Shown here in pieces: positions 14,733 through 23,014 of a DNA stretch of 45,915 nucleotides. The translations under genes and the position numbers were made by a program. The stretch lies in the NCBI GenBank assembly GCA_903828235.1, contig CAIKLM010000015.1:1-45915 (forward strand), written 5' to 3'. Each line of letters begins with the position of its first letter. The stretch's first letter is position 1. Under the pieces are notes generated by a model that did no database searches, was not told where the DNA came from, and worked only from the letters and a program-made list of their open reading frames with translations. The DNA comes from an uncultured beta proteobacterium (GTDB lineage: Bacteria; Pseudomonadota; Gammaproteobacteria; Burkholderiales; Burkholderiaceae_C).

Positions 14733-15685
14733 GCCCCGATCCTTTCCAGCCAGCGTGCGAGTTCGATGTACAGCGGGATGCCGACGACGATGTTGAACGG
14801 AAAGGTGATGCCCAGCGCCGCCGTGATCGACAGGGCCGCGTTGGCCTGCGGCACCGCGATGCGCATGGCCGTGGGCGCGGCAATGTAGCTGGCGCTGGCC
14901 GCCAGCGTGGCCAGCAGCGCCACGCCGCCGGTGCTCAGCCCCAGCGCCCAGCCGGTGGCCGCGCCGGCCAGCGCCAGCAGCGGCGGCGCGCCCAGCCCGA
15001 TCACCAGCACCGCCGGCCCGAAGCGCCGCACCTCGGCCAGCCGCCCGCCGGCCACCAGGCCGAGCTCGAGCAGGAAGAGCGCCAGCACGCCCTTGAAGGG
15101 GTCGATGAACACGGCCTTGATGGGCGCGGTGCCGGCCTCGCCGGCCACGGCGCCGATGAGCAGCCCGCCCAGCAGCAGCAGCACGCTCTTGCCGAAGAGC
15201 ACGTCGTGCGCCAGGCCGCCCCAGTCGGTGCGCCGGCCGCGCTCGGCGTCGCGCAGCGACCAGCGCGCCAGCAGGATGCCCGCCACCAGGCCCGGCGCCT
15301 CCATCACCGCCACCCACAGCGCGGCGTGGCTCTCGTAGGCGATGCCCTGCCGCGTCAGCGCCGCCGTGGCCACCGCGAAGGTGACCACGCTCACCGAGCC
15401 GTAGTGCGCCACCAGCGCCGCGGCGTCGACGCCGCTCAGGCGCAGCGCGCGCGCCAGCGGGAACAGCGCGAAGGGAATGACGAAGCCCAGCGCCATGCAC
15501 GCCAGCACCTGCGGCGCCAGCGCCGCCAGCGGCTGCTTGCTCAGCTCGATGCCGCCCTTCAGGCCGATGGCCAGCAGCAGGTAGATGGACAGCGTCTCGT
15601 ACAGCGCCTCGGGCAGCCGCAGATCGCTCTTGACCAGGCGCGCGAACACGCCCAGCAGGAAGAAGAAGACGACGACGTCGATCAT
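14729..15685 (-). CDS. Sodium-dependent bicarbonate transporter, SbtA family
   Basis: A 318-residue membrane protein with about ten transmembrane segments. SbtA-family features are an N-terminal FFLLGVFARLVKSDLRLPEALYE block, the LAIGLKGGIELS motif, H-Y-G-S-V-S-V-V-T-F-A-V-A near residue 90, and a second repeat containing S-Y-I-A-A-P-T-A-M-R. SbtA imports bicarbonate with sodium at the cytoplasmic membrane. It supports inorganic carbon supply for autotrophy or carboxylation reactions. The downstream gene is a coupled PII-like regulator, the classical SbtAB pair. No Rubisco or carbonic anhydrase gene lies within the window. The start ATG at 15685 has a weak ribosome-binding site. Confidence 0.87.
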   Translation of the reverse strand: MIDVVVFFFLLGVFARLVKSDLRLPEALYETLSIYLLLAIGLKGGIELSKQPLAALAPQVLACMALGFVIPFALFPLARALRLSGVDAAALVAHYGSVSVVTFAVATAALTRQGIAYESHAALWVAVMEAPGLVAGILLARWSLRDAERGRRTDWGGLAHDVLFGKSVLLLLGGLLIGAVAGEAGTAPIKAVFIDPFKGVLALFLLELGLVAGGRLAEVRRFGPAVLVIGLGAPPLLALAGAATGWALGLSTGGVALLATLAASASYIAAPTAMRIAVPQANAALSITAALGITFPFNIVVGIPLYIELARWLERIGA

Positions 15686-15710
15686 CGGTTTCGGTCTCCG
15701 GGCGGCCCGT

Positions 15711-16484
15711 TCAGCCGCGGCGGGGTTTGCGGCCGCGGCCGGCCAGCAGCCGGTCGTACCAGGCGTTGGGCAGCAGGCGCAGGGCCTTGGCCACCACGCC
15801 CATCGGCCAGGGGATGACGCGGTAGCTGCGGCCGGCGGCGATGGCGTCGAACGCGCGCTCGGCGAAGGCCTCGGGCGCCATCAGGAAGGGCATCGAGTAG
15901 CGGTTGCCCGCCGTCAGCGGCGTGGCCACGTAGCCCGGCACCAGGGTGACCACGCGCACGCCGCTGCCGCGGCACTCCACGCGCAGGCTCTCGCAATAGG
16001 CCACGACGCCGGCCTTGCTGGCGCAGTAGGCACCGTGGCCGGGCAGGCCGCGGATGGCCGCCACGCTGGCCACGCCCACCAGCGTGCCCGAGCCGCGCGC
16101 GCGCATGGCCGCCAGGAAGGGGTGGAAGGTGGCCGCCAGGCCCACGTTGTTGACGGCCAGCAGCTCGCGCATCACGTCGAGGTCGGCCCGCTCGGCCGTG
16201 TCCATGCCGATGCTGATGCCGGCCGAGGCCACCACCACGTCGGGCAGCCCTTGGTTTGCAATGCAGCGCCGGCCGGCGTCGACGATGGCGTCGGTGTCGG
16301 CCACGTCGGCCGGGTAGATGCCCACCCGGTCGGGCCCCAGGCCCTGCGCCGCGGCCCAGGCCTGCAGGGCGTCGGCGCGGCGCGCCACCAGGGCCAGCCG
16401 CCAGCCGGCCCTGGCGTAGCGCGCGGCCAGCGCCTGGCCGATGCCGCTGGATGCGCCGGTGATGAACGCCAGCGGCGCGCTCAC
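15711..16484 (-). CDS. SDR family oxidoreductase
   Basis: A 257-residue short-chain dehydrogenase/reductase. It has the nucleotide-binding TGASSGIG (residues 9-16), an arginine at A-L-V-A-R-R after the second strand (NADP preference likely), ASAG in place of NNAG, catalytic S140, and Y153 and K157 in YCASK. The C-terminal P-G-Y-V-A-T-P-L-T segment is typical of classical SDRs, and the overall sequence resembles those acting on lipid or sphingoid-like ketones. The GTG start at 16484 overlaps the TGA of lptC in a GTGA arrangement, so it is the last gene of the kdsD-kdsC-lptC operon. The substrate is unknown; a role in envelope lipid metabolism is inferred from context. Confidence 0.8.
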   Translation of the reverse strand: MSAPLAFITGASSGIGQALAARYARAGWRLALVARRADALQAWAAAQGLGPDRVGIYPADVADTDAIVDAGRRCIANQGLPDVVVASAGISIGMDTAERADLDVMRELLAVNNVGLAATFHPFLAAMRARGSGTLVGVASVAAIRGLPGHGAYCASKAGVVAYCESLRVECRGSGVRVVTLVPGYVATPLTAGNRYSMPFLMAPEAFAERAFDAIAAGRSYRVIPWPMGVVAKALRLLPNAWYDRLLAGRGRKPRRG

Positions 16485-17179
16485 CGGGCCGCCCGCGGCG
16501 TGAGCGTCACCTGCAGCGGCCCCTTCAGGTCGAGCCGCTGCGTGGCGTGGCGGTAGACGAGGCCGTCGGCGCGCAGCTCGTCGCCGCCCACGCGCACGCG
16601 CACGGGCCGGTCGGTCTCCACGCGCTCGTCGATCAGGAACAGGTGCAGGAAGTCGCTGCTCATGCGCAGCGGCCGGCCGCCAGCGTCCTCGCCCACCACC
16701 TCGGCGCCGCCGAGCAGCTGCAGCTCGCTGCCGTCGCCGGTGCCGATGGCGCGCGCGGCGCTGGCGCGCGTGAGGCGCCCCTGGGGCGACCAGGCCTGGA
16801 TCTGCGCGCCGTCGATCTCGATGCGGTCGGTGGCCGGGTAGTGGCGCAGCTGCGCGCCCTGGATGCGCAGCAGCAGCCGCCCGTCGGGCGCGAAGCGCTC
16901 CAGCGCGAAGCCGCTCATCGTGTAGTCGGGGTCGGCCGACACCGCGCGCGGCGCCGCCTCGGCCGGCGGGCGGGGCGAGTGCTTCACCAGCCACCAGGTG
17001 GCCAGCGCCAGCGCGGCCATCAGCAGGATGGGCAGGTAGGTGGCCAGCGCCTCGCGCAGGCGCAGCGGCCAGGGCATGGCGCGGCGCGGCGGCGCAGGCT
17101 CGCCGGGCCCGGCCGGCGCCGGGCCCAGGCGCAGCGAGACCTCGGGCAGGTCGGGCAGCGGCAGCTCGACGGGCTTCAT
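16481..17179 (-). CDS. lptC: LPS export system protein LptC
   Basis: A 232-residue protein with a cytoplasmic proline-rich N-terminus, a single transmembrane helix (about 46-66, YLPILLMAALALATWWLVK) and a periplasmic beta-jellyroll domain of the LptC/LptA type (about 85-225). It includes Y-T-M-S-G-F-A-L-E-R-F and the repeated strand pattern R-I-E-I-D-G-A-Q-I. LptC links the LptB2FG transporter to the periplasmic LptA bridge. It follows kdsC by 22 bases. The usual downstream neighbours lptA and lptB are missing; an SDR gene is there instead. Confidence 0.9.
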   Translation of the reverse strand: MKPVELPLPDLPEVSLRLGPAPAGPGEPAPPRRAMPWPLRLREALATYLPILLMAALALATWWLVKHSPRPPAEAAPRAVSADPDYTMSGFALERFAPDGRLLLRIQGAQLRHYPATDRIEIDGAQIQAWSPQGRLTRASAARAIGTGDGSELQLLGGAEVVGEDAGGRPLRMSSDFLHLFLIDERVETDRPVRVRVGGDELRADGLVYRHATQRLDLKGPLQVTLTPRAAR

Positions 17180-17201
17180 CGGCGGGCCGGTGCGCGCCGC
17201 G

Positions 17202-17762
17202 TCAGCGGCTGTCCAGCGTGCGGCGGTCCTGCGCCAGCAACGCGGCGTAGCGGCCGGCGGCCATCAGCAGCAGGTCGCAGAACTCGCGCGCCGCGCCGTG
17301 ACCACCGCGCGCGGTGGTCACGTGGTGGGCCACGGCCAGCACCTCGGCGTGGGCGTTGGGCGGGGCGCACGCGAAGGCGGCGCGCTCCAGCAGCGGCAGG
17401 TCGGGCCAGTCGTCGCCGATGGCCGCCAGCTCGCCCCAGGCCAGGCCAAGGCGCTGCCGCAGCGCCTCGGCGGCGGCGAGCTTGTCGGCCACGCCGAACA
17501 GGGCCTCGGTGACGCCCAGGTCGGCCAGGCGTCGGCGCACGGCCGGCGAGTCGCGCCCGGTGATGACCACGGGAAGGATGCCGCCGTGGCGCAGCATCTT
17601 CAGGCCGTGGCCGTCGAGCGCGTGGAAGGCCTTGAAGACCTCGCCCTGCTCGCCGATGTACAGCTGCCCGTCGGTGAGCACGCCGTCGACGTCGAAGATC
17701 GCGGCGCGCACGCCCAGGCCCGTGCCCTGGGCGCGCAGCAGGGTCTCGGGGGACGGTGTCAT
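17202..17762 (-). CDS. kdsC: 3-deoxy-D-manno-octulosonate-8-phosphate phosphatase KdsC
   Basis: A 186-residue HAD-superfamily phosphatase of the small C0 type. The nucleophile motif is FDVDGVLTDG with D24 and D26, motif II is VVITGRDS, and motif III/IV is the IGDDWPDLPLL segment. The final VTTARGGHGAAREFCDLLL matches KdsC. It hydrolyses Kdo-8-phosphate to Kdo in LPS inner-core synthesis. The ATG at 17762 overlaps the kdsD stop by four bases. The coding sequence contains a 26-bp perfect palindrome (17297-17322) at the conserved VTTARGGH. Confidence 0.93.
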   Translation of the reverse strand: MTPSPETLLRAQGTGLGVRAAIFDVDGVLTDGQLYIGEQGEVFKAFHALDGHGLKMLRHGGILPVVITGRDSPAVRRRLADLGVTEALFGVADKLAAAEALRQRLGLAWGELAAIGDDWPDLPLLERAAFACAPPNAHAEVLAVAHHVTTARGGHGAAREFCDLLLMAAGRYAALLAQDRRTLDSR

Positions 17763-18772
17763 ATCACCTTCGCCCGCATCAGGTCGTTGGAGTTCAGCGC
17801 GCCGACCAGCACGCCGCCCTCGTCCACCACCAGCACGCTGGTGACGCGGTGCTGCTCCATCACGCCGGCGGCGTCCACGGCCAGCGCGTCGGCCCGCACC
17901 AGGCGCGGGCCGCGGTGCATGACCTGCGCGGCCTGCAGCGTGCGCAGGTCGTCGCGGCCGGCCTCGATGAGGCGGCGCAGGTCGCCGTCGGTGAAGATGC
18001 CCACGGGCTGGCCGGCGGCGTCGACGACGGCGGCGAAGCCCAGGCCCTTGCCCGTCATCTCGCGCAGCAGCTCGGGCATGGCGGTGCCGGGGGCCACGCG
18101 GGGCACGGCCTCGCCGTGGCGCATCAGGTCCCGCACGTGCAGCAGCAGCTTGCGGCCCAGGGCGCCGCCGGGGTGCGAGCGCGCGAAGTCGGCCTCGCGG
18201 AAGCCGCGCGCGTCGAGCAGGGCCACGGCCAGCGCGTCGCCCAGCGCCATCTGCGCGGTGGTGCTGGCGGTGGGCGCCAGGTTCAGCGGGCAGGCCTCCT
18301 CGGCCACGGCGCTGGACAGCACGATGTCGGCGTGGCGCGCCAGCGTCGACTCGGGCCGCCCCGTCATCGCCACCAGCGTGACGCCCAGGCGCCGCAGCGC
18401 CGGCAGGATGGCCGCGAGCTCGTCGACCTCGCCGCTGTTGCTGATGGCCAGCACCACGTCGCCCGGGCGCACCATGCCCAGGTCACCGTGGCTGGCCTCG
18501 GCCGGGTGCACGAAGTACGCCGGCGTGCCCGTGCTGGCCAGCGTGGCGGCGATCTTGCGGCCGACGTGGCCGCTCTTGCCCATGCCCATCACGATGACGC
18601 GACCCGTGCAGTCGCGCATGGCCGCCACGGCGGCGACGAAGGCCTCGCCGGCCGGCCCCTGCATCGCCGCCGCCAGCCCCTGCAGCGCGCGCGACTCGAT
18701 CTCGAAGGTGCGCGCGGCCAGGCCCAGCGCTCGCGGCGCGTCGATGGCCTGGGACGGGGTGGGGTCGGGCAT
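17759..18772 (-). CDS. kdsD: Arabinose-5-phosphate isomerase KdsD
   Basis: A 337-residue protein with an N-terminal SIS sugar-isomerase domain (about 35-185; GMGKSGHVGRKIAATLASTG, HPAEASHGDLGM, ISNSGEVDEL) and two C-terminal CBS domains (about 210-265 and 275-337; PVGIFTDGDLRR, VGALNSNDLMRA). KdsD interconverts ribulose-5-phosphate and arabinose-5-phosphate, the first committed step toward Kdo. The length is close to the usual 320-330. It is the first gene of the leftward operon, with a TAGAAT hexamer about 50 bases upstream. The ATG at 18772 is chosen because the conserved SIS core starts soon after it. Confidence 0.93.
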   Translation of the reverse strand: MPDPTPSQAIDAPRALGLAARTFEIESRALQGLAAAMQGPAGEAFVAAVAAMRDCTGRVIVMGMGKSGHVGRKIAATLASTGTPAYFVHPAEASHGDLGMVRPGDVVLAISNSGEVDELAAILPALRRLGVTLVAMTGRPESTLARHADIVLSSAVAEEACPLNLAPTASTTAQMALGDALAVALLDARGFREADFARSHPGGALGRKLLLHVRDLMRHGEAVPRVAPGTAMPELLREMTGKGLGFAAVVDAAGQPVGIFTDGDLRRLIEAGRDDLRTLQAAQVMHRGPRLVRADALAVDAAGVMEQHRVTSVLVVDEGGVLVGALNSNDLMRAKVI

Positions 18773-18789
18773 TAGGATGGGAGCGGCGT

Positions 18790-18825
18790 GCGGCCCCGGG
18801 GCGATCTCCGGGCCGCGCGATTCTA
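18790..18825 (-). promoter_or_regulatory. kdsD promoter -10 and leader stem-loop
   Basis: On the minus strand TAGAAT (18825-18820) is followed by CGCGCGG, like the -10 elements seen elsewhere in this window. The short leader contains a stem of seven pairs, GCGGCCC/GGGCCGC (18790-18796 with 18811-18817). The 85-bp region is shared with the divergent antiporter gene. Confidence 0.45.
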
Positions 18826-18857
18826 GGCACCGCCCCTCCTCTGCCAGTCCCTCCGCC

Positions 18858-20864
18858 TTGGCCACCACCCTCGAACTGGTCCTGCTGTACCTCGTGGCCG
18901 CCGTGCTGGGCGTGACGGCCTGCCGCTGGTTGCGCCTGCCGCCGATGCTGGGCTACCTGGTGGTGGGCATCCTGATCGGCCCCAACGCGCTGGCCTTCGC
19001 GCAGGACAGCGCCGGCGTGAAGTACCTGGCCGAGTTCGGCGTGGTGTTCCTGATGTTCGTGATCGGGCTGGAGTTCAACCTGCCCAAGCTCAAGAGCATG
19101 CGCACGCTGGTGTTCGGCCTCGGCCTGAGCCAGGTGCTGCTGACGATGCTGGTCACGATCGCCGGGCACTTCGCGCTGGTGTGGGGCTACGCCACCTTCC
19201 TGCAGGGCACCTGGCAGATGGACTGGCGCGGCGCCATCGTGCTGGGCGGCGCGCTGGCGATGAGCTCCACCGCCATCGTCGTGAAGCTGATGGTGGAGCG
19301 ACTCGAGCTCGAGAGCGAGCACGGCCGCCGCGTGCTGGGCGTGCTGCTGTTCCAGGACCTGGCGGTGGTGCCGCTGCTGGTGCTGATCCCGGCGCTGGGT
19401 TCGCCGCCCGACGAGATGTTCACCGCGCTGGCACTGGCGCTGCTGAAGGCAGCGGTGCTGCTGACGCTGCTGCTGGTGGGCGGCCAGCGCGTCATGCGCT
19501 GGTGGCTCACGCTGGTGGCGCGGCGCAAGAGCGAGGAGCTGTTCGTGCTGAACCTGCTGCTCGTGACGCTGGGCCTGGCCTACCTGACGGAACACGCCGG
19601 CCTGAGCCTGGCGCTGGGCGCCTTCGTGGCCGGCATGCTGGTGGCCGAGACCGAGTACAAGCACCAGGTCGAGACCGACATCCGCCCCTTCCACGACGTG
19701 CTGCTGGGCCTGTTCTTCATCACCATCGGCATGAAGCTGGACTGGCGGCCGGTGATCGAGCAATGGGGCCTGGTACTGCTGCTGACCACGGTGCCGGTGG
19801 TGGGCAAGTTCGTGCTGGTGGCGCTGCTGGCGCGCGCCTTCCGCGCCGCGCCGGGCGTGGCGCTGCGCACCGGGCTGTACCTGGCGCAGGCCGGCGAGTT
19901 CGGCTTCGTGCTGCTGACGCTGGGCGCCGACCGCGGCATCGTCGCGCCCGAGTGGGTGAGCCCGGTGCTGGCCAGCATGGTGCTGAGCATGCTGGCCACG
20001 CCCTTCCTCATCACCTACAGCAACGCCATCGTCAACCGGCTGTCGGCCAGCGACTGGCTGATGCAGTCGGTGGCGCTGACCAGCATCGCCAAGCGCAGCA
20101 TCGCCAGCGAGCGCCACGTCATCATCTGCGGCTACGGGCGCAGCGGGCAGGCGCTGTCGCGGCTGCTGGCGCAGGAGCGCATCCCGTACATGGCGCTGGA
20201 CCTCGACCCCGACCGCGTGCGCCAGGCCGCGGCCGCCGGCCAGAGCGTGGTCTTCGGCGACGCCGCGCGCCTGCAGAGCCTGATGGCCGCCGGCCTGGCC
20301 CGCGCCGCCGCCGTGGTGGTGAGCTACCACGACACGCCCTCGGCGCTGAAGATCCTGAACCTGGTGCACTCGCACGCGCCCACGGTGCCGGTGGTGGTGC
20401 GCACGGTGGACGACAGCGACATCGACCGCCTCAAGGCCGCCGGCGCCACCGAGGTGGTGCCCGAGGCCATCGAGGGCAGCCTGATGCTGGCCGGCCACGC
20501 GCTGGCGCTGGTGGGCGTGCCGATGGCGCGCGTGATCCGCATCACCCGCGATGCGCGCGACGCGCGCTACAGCCTGCTGCGCGGCTACTTCCACGGCGCC
20601 GACGACGACACCGTGGCCGAGCTCGAGCAGGCGCGCCTGGCCAGCGTGACGCTGCCCGAGGCCAGCGGCTGGGCCGGCCGCCGGCTCGACGAGCTGGCGC
20701 TGCACGCGGTGGGCGTGGCGGTGGTGTCGGTGCGCCGCGCCAACGGGCGGGTGGAGCGGCCCGCCGACGCCGACGTGCTGGCCGGCGGCGACACCCTGGT
20801 GCTGAGCGGCCTGCCCGAGCCGCTGGCGCTGGCCGAGGCCAAGCTGCTGGGGCGGGCGGGCTGA
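18858..20864 (+). CDS. CPA2 family monovalent cation:proton antiporter, Kef type
   Basis: A 668-residue protein with an N-terminal sodium/hydrogen exchanger domain of about 12 transmembrane helices (residues 1-385). Hallmarks are GYLVVGILIGP, FLMFVIGLEF, M-S-S-T-A-I-V-V-K-L-M and FFITIGMKLDW. An RCK_N/Rossmann domain follows (about 410-530, VIICGYGRSGQALSRLL), then an RCK_C domain (about 575-660). It corresponds to KefB/KefC-type potassium efflux or YbaL proteins; which one cannot be decided. The best start is TTG at 18858 (reading LATTLELVLL), since there is no nearby in-frame ATG. The gene faces kdsD, a common Burkholderiales pairing. Confidence 0.85.
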   Translation: MATTLELVLLYLVAAVLGVTACRWLRLPPMLGYLVVGILIGPNALAFAQDSAGVKYLAEFGVVFLMFVIGLEFNLPKLKSMRTLVFGLGLSQVLLTMLVTIAGHFALVWGYATFLQGTWQMDWRGAIVLGGALAMSSTAIVVKLMVERLELESEHGRRVLGVLLFQDLAVVPLLVLIPALGSPPDEMFTALALALLKAAVLLTLLLVGGQRVMRWWLTLVARRKSEELFVLNLLLVTLGLAYLTEHAGLSLALGAFVAGMLVAETEYKHQVETDIRPFHDVLLGLFFITIGMKLDWRPVIEQWGLVLLLTTVPVVGKFVLVALLARAFRAAPGVALRTGLYLAQAGEFGFVLLTLGADRGIVAPEWVSPVLASMVLSMLATPFLITYSNAIVNRLSASDWLMQSVALTSIAKRSIASERHVIICGYGRSGQALSRLLAQERIPYMALDLDPDRVRQAAAAGQSVVFGDAARLQSLMAAGLARAAAVVVSYHDTPSALKILNLVHSHAPTVPVVVRTVDDSDIDRLKAAGATEVVPEAIEGSLMLAGHALALVGVPMARVIRITRDARDARYSLLRGYFHGADDDTVAELEQARLASVTLPEASGWAGRRLDELALHAVGVAVVSVRRANGRVERPADADVLAGGDTLVLSGLPEPLALAEAKLLGRAG

Positions 20865-20914
20865 GGGCAAGACCCGCGTGGCGCCGGGCGAGCCCCAGGC
20901 ATACTGATCGCCCC

Positions 20915-21784
20915 ATGGCCCGCCTGACACCCGCCGAGATCGCCCACTACGAGCGCGAGGGCTACGTGGTCCCCGGCTGGCGCCTGCCCGCGGCGCGCGT
21001 CGAGGGCATGCGCGCCGCGCTCGAGGAGTTGCTGCGCCGCAACCCGGGCGTGCGCCCCGAGAAGCTGGTGTCGGCGCACCTCGACACCGGCGACGGCGCC
21101 GACAACGGCGAGGGCGTGCGCGGCGTGCGCGACTTCCTCGAGCTGGCGATGGACCGCGACATCGTCGACCTCGTCGCCGACGTGATCGGCGAGCACGTCA
21201 TCCTCTGGGGCTGCCACGTGTTCTGCAAGCCGGCCGCCGAGGGCTACGAGACGCCCTGGCACCAGGACGGCCACTACTGGCCGATCCGGCCGCTGGCCAC
21301 CTGCACCGCGTGGGTGGCGCTGGAGCCGTCGACGCGCGAGAACGGCTGCCTGCGCGTGATCCCGCGCTCGCACGCGGCGCGCGTGCTGCACCCGCACCTG
21401 CACGAGGAGCGCACCGACCTGACGCTGAACCAGCGCCTGGCCGCCGGCGCCTTCGACGAGGCCGACGCGGCCGACATCGAGCTCGAGCCGGGCCAGATGT
21501 CGCTGCACGACGTGCACATGATCCACGGCGCGGCCGCCAACCGCAGCGCCCGGCGCCGCACCGGCGTCGCGCTGCGCTACATGCCGGCGAGCTCGGTGTT
21601 CGAGCGCGCGCTGGACCCGGTGAGCGGGCGCAGCGGCGTGCCGGTGGACTTCGCGCGGCGACCGATCTGGCTGCTGAAGGGGCGCGACCTCAGCGGCCGC
21701 AACGACTTCATGGTCGGGCACCGCACGGGGCCCGGCGGCGGCCTTGCCCAGGGCCCTGGCGATGCGGCACGCACCCCGGCCTGA
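20915..21784 (+). CDS. Phytanoyl-CoA dioxygenase (PhyH) family protein
   Basis: A 289-residue Fe(II)/2-oxoglutarate oxygenase of the PhyH family. The iron facial triad is H116 and D118 in WHQDGHYWPI plus H204 in HMIHGAAANRS, with an arginine about ten residues later to bind 2-oxoglutarate. The N-terminal Y-E-R-E-G-Y-V-V-P-G is also typical. The family hydroxylates small molecules and lipids, and the substrate cannot be predicted. The ATG at 20915 lacks a ribosome-binding site; CATACT lies nine bases before it. The 3' end overlaps the histidine phosphatase gene by 23 bases in a different frame. Confidence 0.85.
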   Translation: MARLTPAEIAHYEREGYVVPGWRLPAARVEGMRAALEELLRRNPGVRPEKLVSAHLDTGDGADNGEGVRGVRDFLELAMDRDIVDLVADVIGEHVILWGCHVFCKPAAEGYETPWHQDGHYWPIRPLATCTAWVALEPSTRENGCLRVIPRSHAARVLHPHLHEERTDLTLNQRLAAGAFDEADAADIELEPGQMSLHDVHMIHGAAANRSARRRTGVALRYMPASSVFERALDPVSGRSGVPVDFARRPIWLLKGRDLSGRNDFMVGHRTGPGGGLAQGPGDAARTPA

Positions 21785-22373
21785 GTGGCGCCCGGCGCGG
21801 CGCACGCTGCTCGGCGCCGCCGCGCTGGCCGGCCTGCCGCGCCTGGCCTCGGCCGCCGAGGTGGAGCCGCTGCTGCGCGAGGGCGGCGTCGTGATCGCCT
21901 TCCGCCACGCGCTGGCGCCGGGCACCTTCGACCCGCCGGAGTTCCGCCTGGGCGACTGCCGCACGCAGCGCAACCTGTCGGACGGCGGCCGCGCGCAGGC
22001 GCGGCGCATCGGCGAGTGGTTCGAGTCGCGCGGGCTGAAGCCGGCGCGCGTGCGCTCCAGCCCCTGGTGCCGCTGCATGGACACGGCGCAGATCGCGTTC
22101 GGGCCGGGCGGGGGCCGCGCCGAGGCCTGGGCGGCGCTGGGCTCGCCCCGCGGCGCCAGCGAGGCCACCAACGCCGAGAGCCTGCGCGCGCTGCGCGCCG
22201 CGCTGGCCGAGGCGGCGCGCCAGCGCGGCCGCTTCGAGGCCTGGGTGACGCACATGTTCGTGCTGTCCGACCTGGTCGCCACCGGCAGCAGCTCGGGCGA
22301 GGGCCTGGTGCTGCGCGCCGGCAACGGCGGCGCGGTGCAGGTGCTGGCACGGCTGGCGCCGCCGCCGGCCTGA
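21762..22373 (+). CDS. Exported histidine phosphatase family protein
   Basis: A 203-residue protein with an N-terminal export signal (residues about 10-32, [19 protein letters not shown]). Twin arginines may direct it to the Tat pathway. The phosphoglycerate-mutase-like core has FRHA (47-50, catalytic H49) and a second histidine in [29 protein letters not shown] shows the usual first-helix arginine region. The RHG motif is RHA here, a variant seen in periplasmic members. It starts inside the end of the PhyH gene, so the two are probably cotranscribed. The substrate is unknown. Confidence 0.8.
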   Translation: MRHAPRPEWRPARRTLLGAAALAGLPRLASAAEVEPLLREGGVVIAFRHALAPGTFDPPEFRLGDCRTQRNLSDGGRAQARRIGEWFESRGLKPARVRSSPWCRCMDTAQIAFGPGGGRAEAWAALGSPRGASEATNAESLRALRAALAEAARQRGRFEAWVTHMFVLSDLVATGSSSGEGLVLRAGNGGAVQVLARLAPPPA

Positions 22374-22410
22374 GCGGCGCGCGGCGCGGCGCCGCCCTAC
22401 CATCCGCACC

Positions 22411-22968
22411 ATGGCCGCCGACCCCACCATCGCCCCCGCCGACTACATCCGCGAGCACATCCGCACCGTGCCCGACTGGCCGGCGCCGGGCGTGATGTTC
22501 CGCGACATCACGCCGCTGCTGGCCAACCCGCGCGTGTTCCGCGTGCTGATCGACCAGTTCGTGCACCGCTACTTCGACGTGCGCCCCGACGTCATCGCCG
22601 GCCTGGACGCGCGCGGCTTCATCATCGGCAGCGTCGTGGCCTACGAGCTGAACGTGGGCTTCGTGCCCATCCGCAAGAAAGGCAAGCTGCCGTTCACCAC
22701 GGTGGAGGAGACCTACGAGCTCGAGTACGGCAGCGCCACGGTGGAGATCCACACCGATGCCGTCAAGCCCGGCGACCGCGTGGTGCTGATCGACGACCTC
22801 ATCGCCACCGGGGGCACCATGATGGCCGGCCGCCGGCTGCTGGAACGCCTGGGCGGCACGGTGATCGAAGGTGCTGCGATCGTCGACCTGCCGGAGCTGG
22901 GCGGGTCCGCCAAGCTCAGGGCCAGCGGGCTGCCGCTGTTCACGCTGGTGGACTTCGCCGGGCACTGA
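22411..22968 (+). CDS. apt: Adenine phosphoribosyltransferase
   Basis: A 185-residue type I phosphoribosyltransferase. Apt signatures are [21 protein letters not shown] near residues 17-37, [17 protein letters not shown], and the PRPP-binding loop [13 protein letters not shown] (about 124-136). It salvages adenine to AMP using PRPP in the cytoplasm. The length is normal. The ATG at 22411 is preceded by TACCAT seven bases upstream and no Shine-Dalgarno, so a leaderless transcript is possible. Confidence 0.95.
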   Translation: MAADPTIAPADYIREHIRTVPDWPAPGVMFRDITPLLANPRVFRVLIDQFVHRYFDVRPDVIAGLDARGFIIGSVVAYELNVGFVPIRKKGKLPFTTVEETYELEYGSATVEIHTDAVKPGDRVVLIDDLIATGGTMMAGRRLLERLGGTVIEGAAIVDLPELGGSAKLRASGLPLFTLVDFAGH

Positions 22969-23014
22969 AGGCCGCCGGTCGCGCCCCCGCCGCAGCCACA
23001 CCCCCCGAACCGCC

